A stretch of 6,502 bases of DNA from UKL13-2 sp040379385 (GTDB lineage Bacteria; Pseudomonadota; Gammaproteobacteria; Burkholderiales; Usitatibacteraceae). The stretch lies in contig JBEILF010000137.1 in NCBI GenBank assembly GCA_040379385.1, positions 1-6,502 on the forward strand, written 5' to 3'. The notes under the pieces are model-generated. The model searched no databases. It saw only the letters and a list, made by a program, of their open reading frames with translations, and was not told where the DNA came from. A program made the translations under genes and the position numbers. Positions 5,767 through 6,502 of the stretch are shown here, in pieces. Numbering within the stretch: the first letter of the stretch is position 1; the number at the start of each line of letters is the position of its first letter.

Positions 5767-6502
5767 ATGGTTGACGATGAAACACTTCCCGACGGGGCGT
5801 TCGACAATTTCCGTAACGACATGAGTTATGGCGATTACCTGAAGCTCGATCAGCTCCTGTCCGCACAGCGTCCGCTATCAACCGAACACAACGAGTTACT
5901 GTTTATCATCCAACATCAGGCGACCGAATTGTGGATGAAGCTGGCACTGGCGGAATTGATGCGCGCCCGAAGCTGCATACAACTCGAGGACCTGTCCCCT
6001 GCATTCAAAATGATGGCGCGTGTATCGCGCATCATGAACAACCTCATCCAATCATGGGACATCTTGTCGACGCTTACACCGACCGAGTACTCTGCATTTC
6101 GCGAGTCGCTGGCGCGCTCCTCCGGCTTTCAGTCACATCAAAACCGCATGCTTGAGTTTCTGTTTGGTAACAAGTCGAGGGTTATGCTTAGGCCATTCGC
6201 CCACCAGATGGAAATTTATACGAAGTTAACTGAGTTGCTCAACAGCCCTTCGCTCTACGACGAGGCGAATAGACTGCTCGCAAAACGCGGGTTTGTTCTC
6301 GACAAAGTTGCAATCGACCGGGATTGGTCGGCCCCCTATGTGGCCAACGCGAGTGTCGCTGCCGCATGGGCGGAGGTATATGGCGATACCAGGCAATATT
6401 GGGACTTATACGAACTCGCGGAAAAGCTGGTCGATCTTGAAGACTACTTCCGCCAATGGCGTTTTCGTCATGTCACGACGGTCGAGCGTGTGATTGGCTT
6501 TA
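5767..6502 (+). CDS. kynA: Tryptophan 2,3-dioxygenase (partial, C-terminus outside window)
   Basis: KynA is a cytoplasmic haem enzyme, usually a homotetramer, that oxidises L-tryptophan with O2 to N-formylkynurenine, the first and committed step of the kynurenine pathway. The window holds 245 residues. Family signatures are MSYGDYLKLDQLLSAQ (19-34), LLFIIQHQATELWMK (44-58), LTPTEYSAFRESL (103-115), SSGFQSHQNRMLEFLFGNK (118-136) and WRFRHVTTVERVIGF (231-245). Compared from memory with the Xanthomonas campestris enzyme, His50, Tyr108 and Arg112 match its substrate-binding His55, Tyr113 and Arg117, and His235 matches the haem-ligand His240, all with a constant offset of 5. About 45 residues should remain beyond the edge. 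The gene follows the propeller gene by 13 bp with a good ribosome-binding site. Other kynurenine-pathway genes such as kynU or kynB may follow, but are not in view. Confidence 0.97.
   Translation, partial: MVDDETLPDGAFDNFRNDMSYGDYLKLDQLLSAQRPLSTEHNELLFIIQHQATELWMKLALAELMRARSCIQLEDLSPAFKMMARVSRIMNNLIQSWDILSTLTPTEYSAFRESLARSSGFQSHQNRMLEFLFGNKSRVMLRPFAHQMEIYTKLTELLNSPSLYDEANRLLAKRGFVLDKVAIDRDWSAPYVANASVAAAWAEVYGDTRQYWDLYELAEKLVDLEDYFRQWRFRHVTTVERVIGF

Noticed and set aside
4835..5881. Minus-strand frames opposite the propeller gene
   Set aside because: They are shadows of a gene with six clear propeller blades, and none has a recognisable motif.
1..6502. Search for mobile elements, CRISPR arrays, tRNA or rRNA genes and toxin-antitoxin or defence genes
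   Set aside because: No transposase motifs, no evenly spaced direct repeats, no cloverleaf-like sequence and no relevant protein families were seen; four metabolic or housekeeping genes account for nearly all of the window.

Overview
The window looks like the chromosome of a proteobacterium, most likely a gammaproteobacterium. The best evidence is the dusB gene at the left edge, which is close to the Escherichia coli protein in sequence and start position. Base composition is moderately GC-rich, coding density is high, and there is no sign of phage, transposon, CRISPR or RNA genes. The genus cannot be read from this sequence.

Layout, left to right. (1) 1-838, minus strand: dusB, a tRNA-dihydrouridine synthase, cut off at its C-terminus by the window edge. 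(2) 839-1071: a 233-bp gap holding a candidate dusB promoter and an unusual run of five short perfect inverted repeats, one overlapping the promoter and one a possible terminator. (3) 1072-4728, minus strand: one very large gene for a 1218-residue ATP-dependent 5-oxoprolinase in which the HyuA and HyuB halves are fused. (4) 4729-4853: a 125-bp divergent control region with two further inverted repeats. (5) 4854-5753, plus strand: a six-bladed beta-propeller protein of the SMP-30/gluconolactonase-like superfamily. (6) 5767-6502, plus strand: kynA, tryptophan 2,3-dioxygenase, cut off by the right edge shortly after its haem-ligand histidine.

How they fit together: dusB is a housekeeping tRNA-modification gene that appears to be transcribed on its own or with genes beyond the left edge. 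The other three genes form a divergent cluster for amino-acid breakdown. Oxoprolinase recovers glutamate from 5-oxoproline. KynA opens the tryptophan ring to give N-formylkynurenine, the first step of the kynurenine pathway. The propeller gene lies only 13 bp upstream of kynA and is almost certainly co-transcribed with it. It lacks the usual metal-binding residues of gluconolactonases, so its link to kynurenine metabolism is the most interesting open question here. I found no clear novel defence or mobile system.
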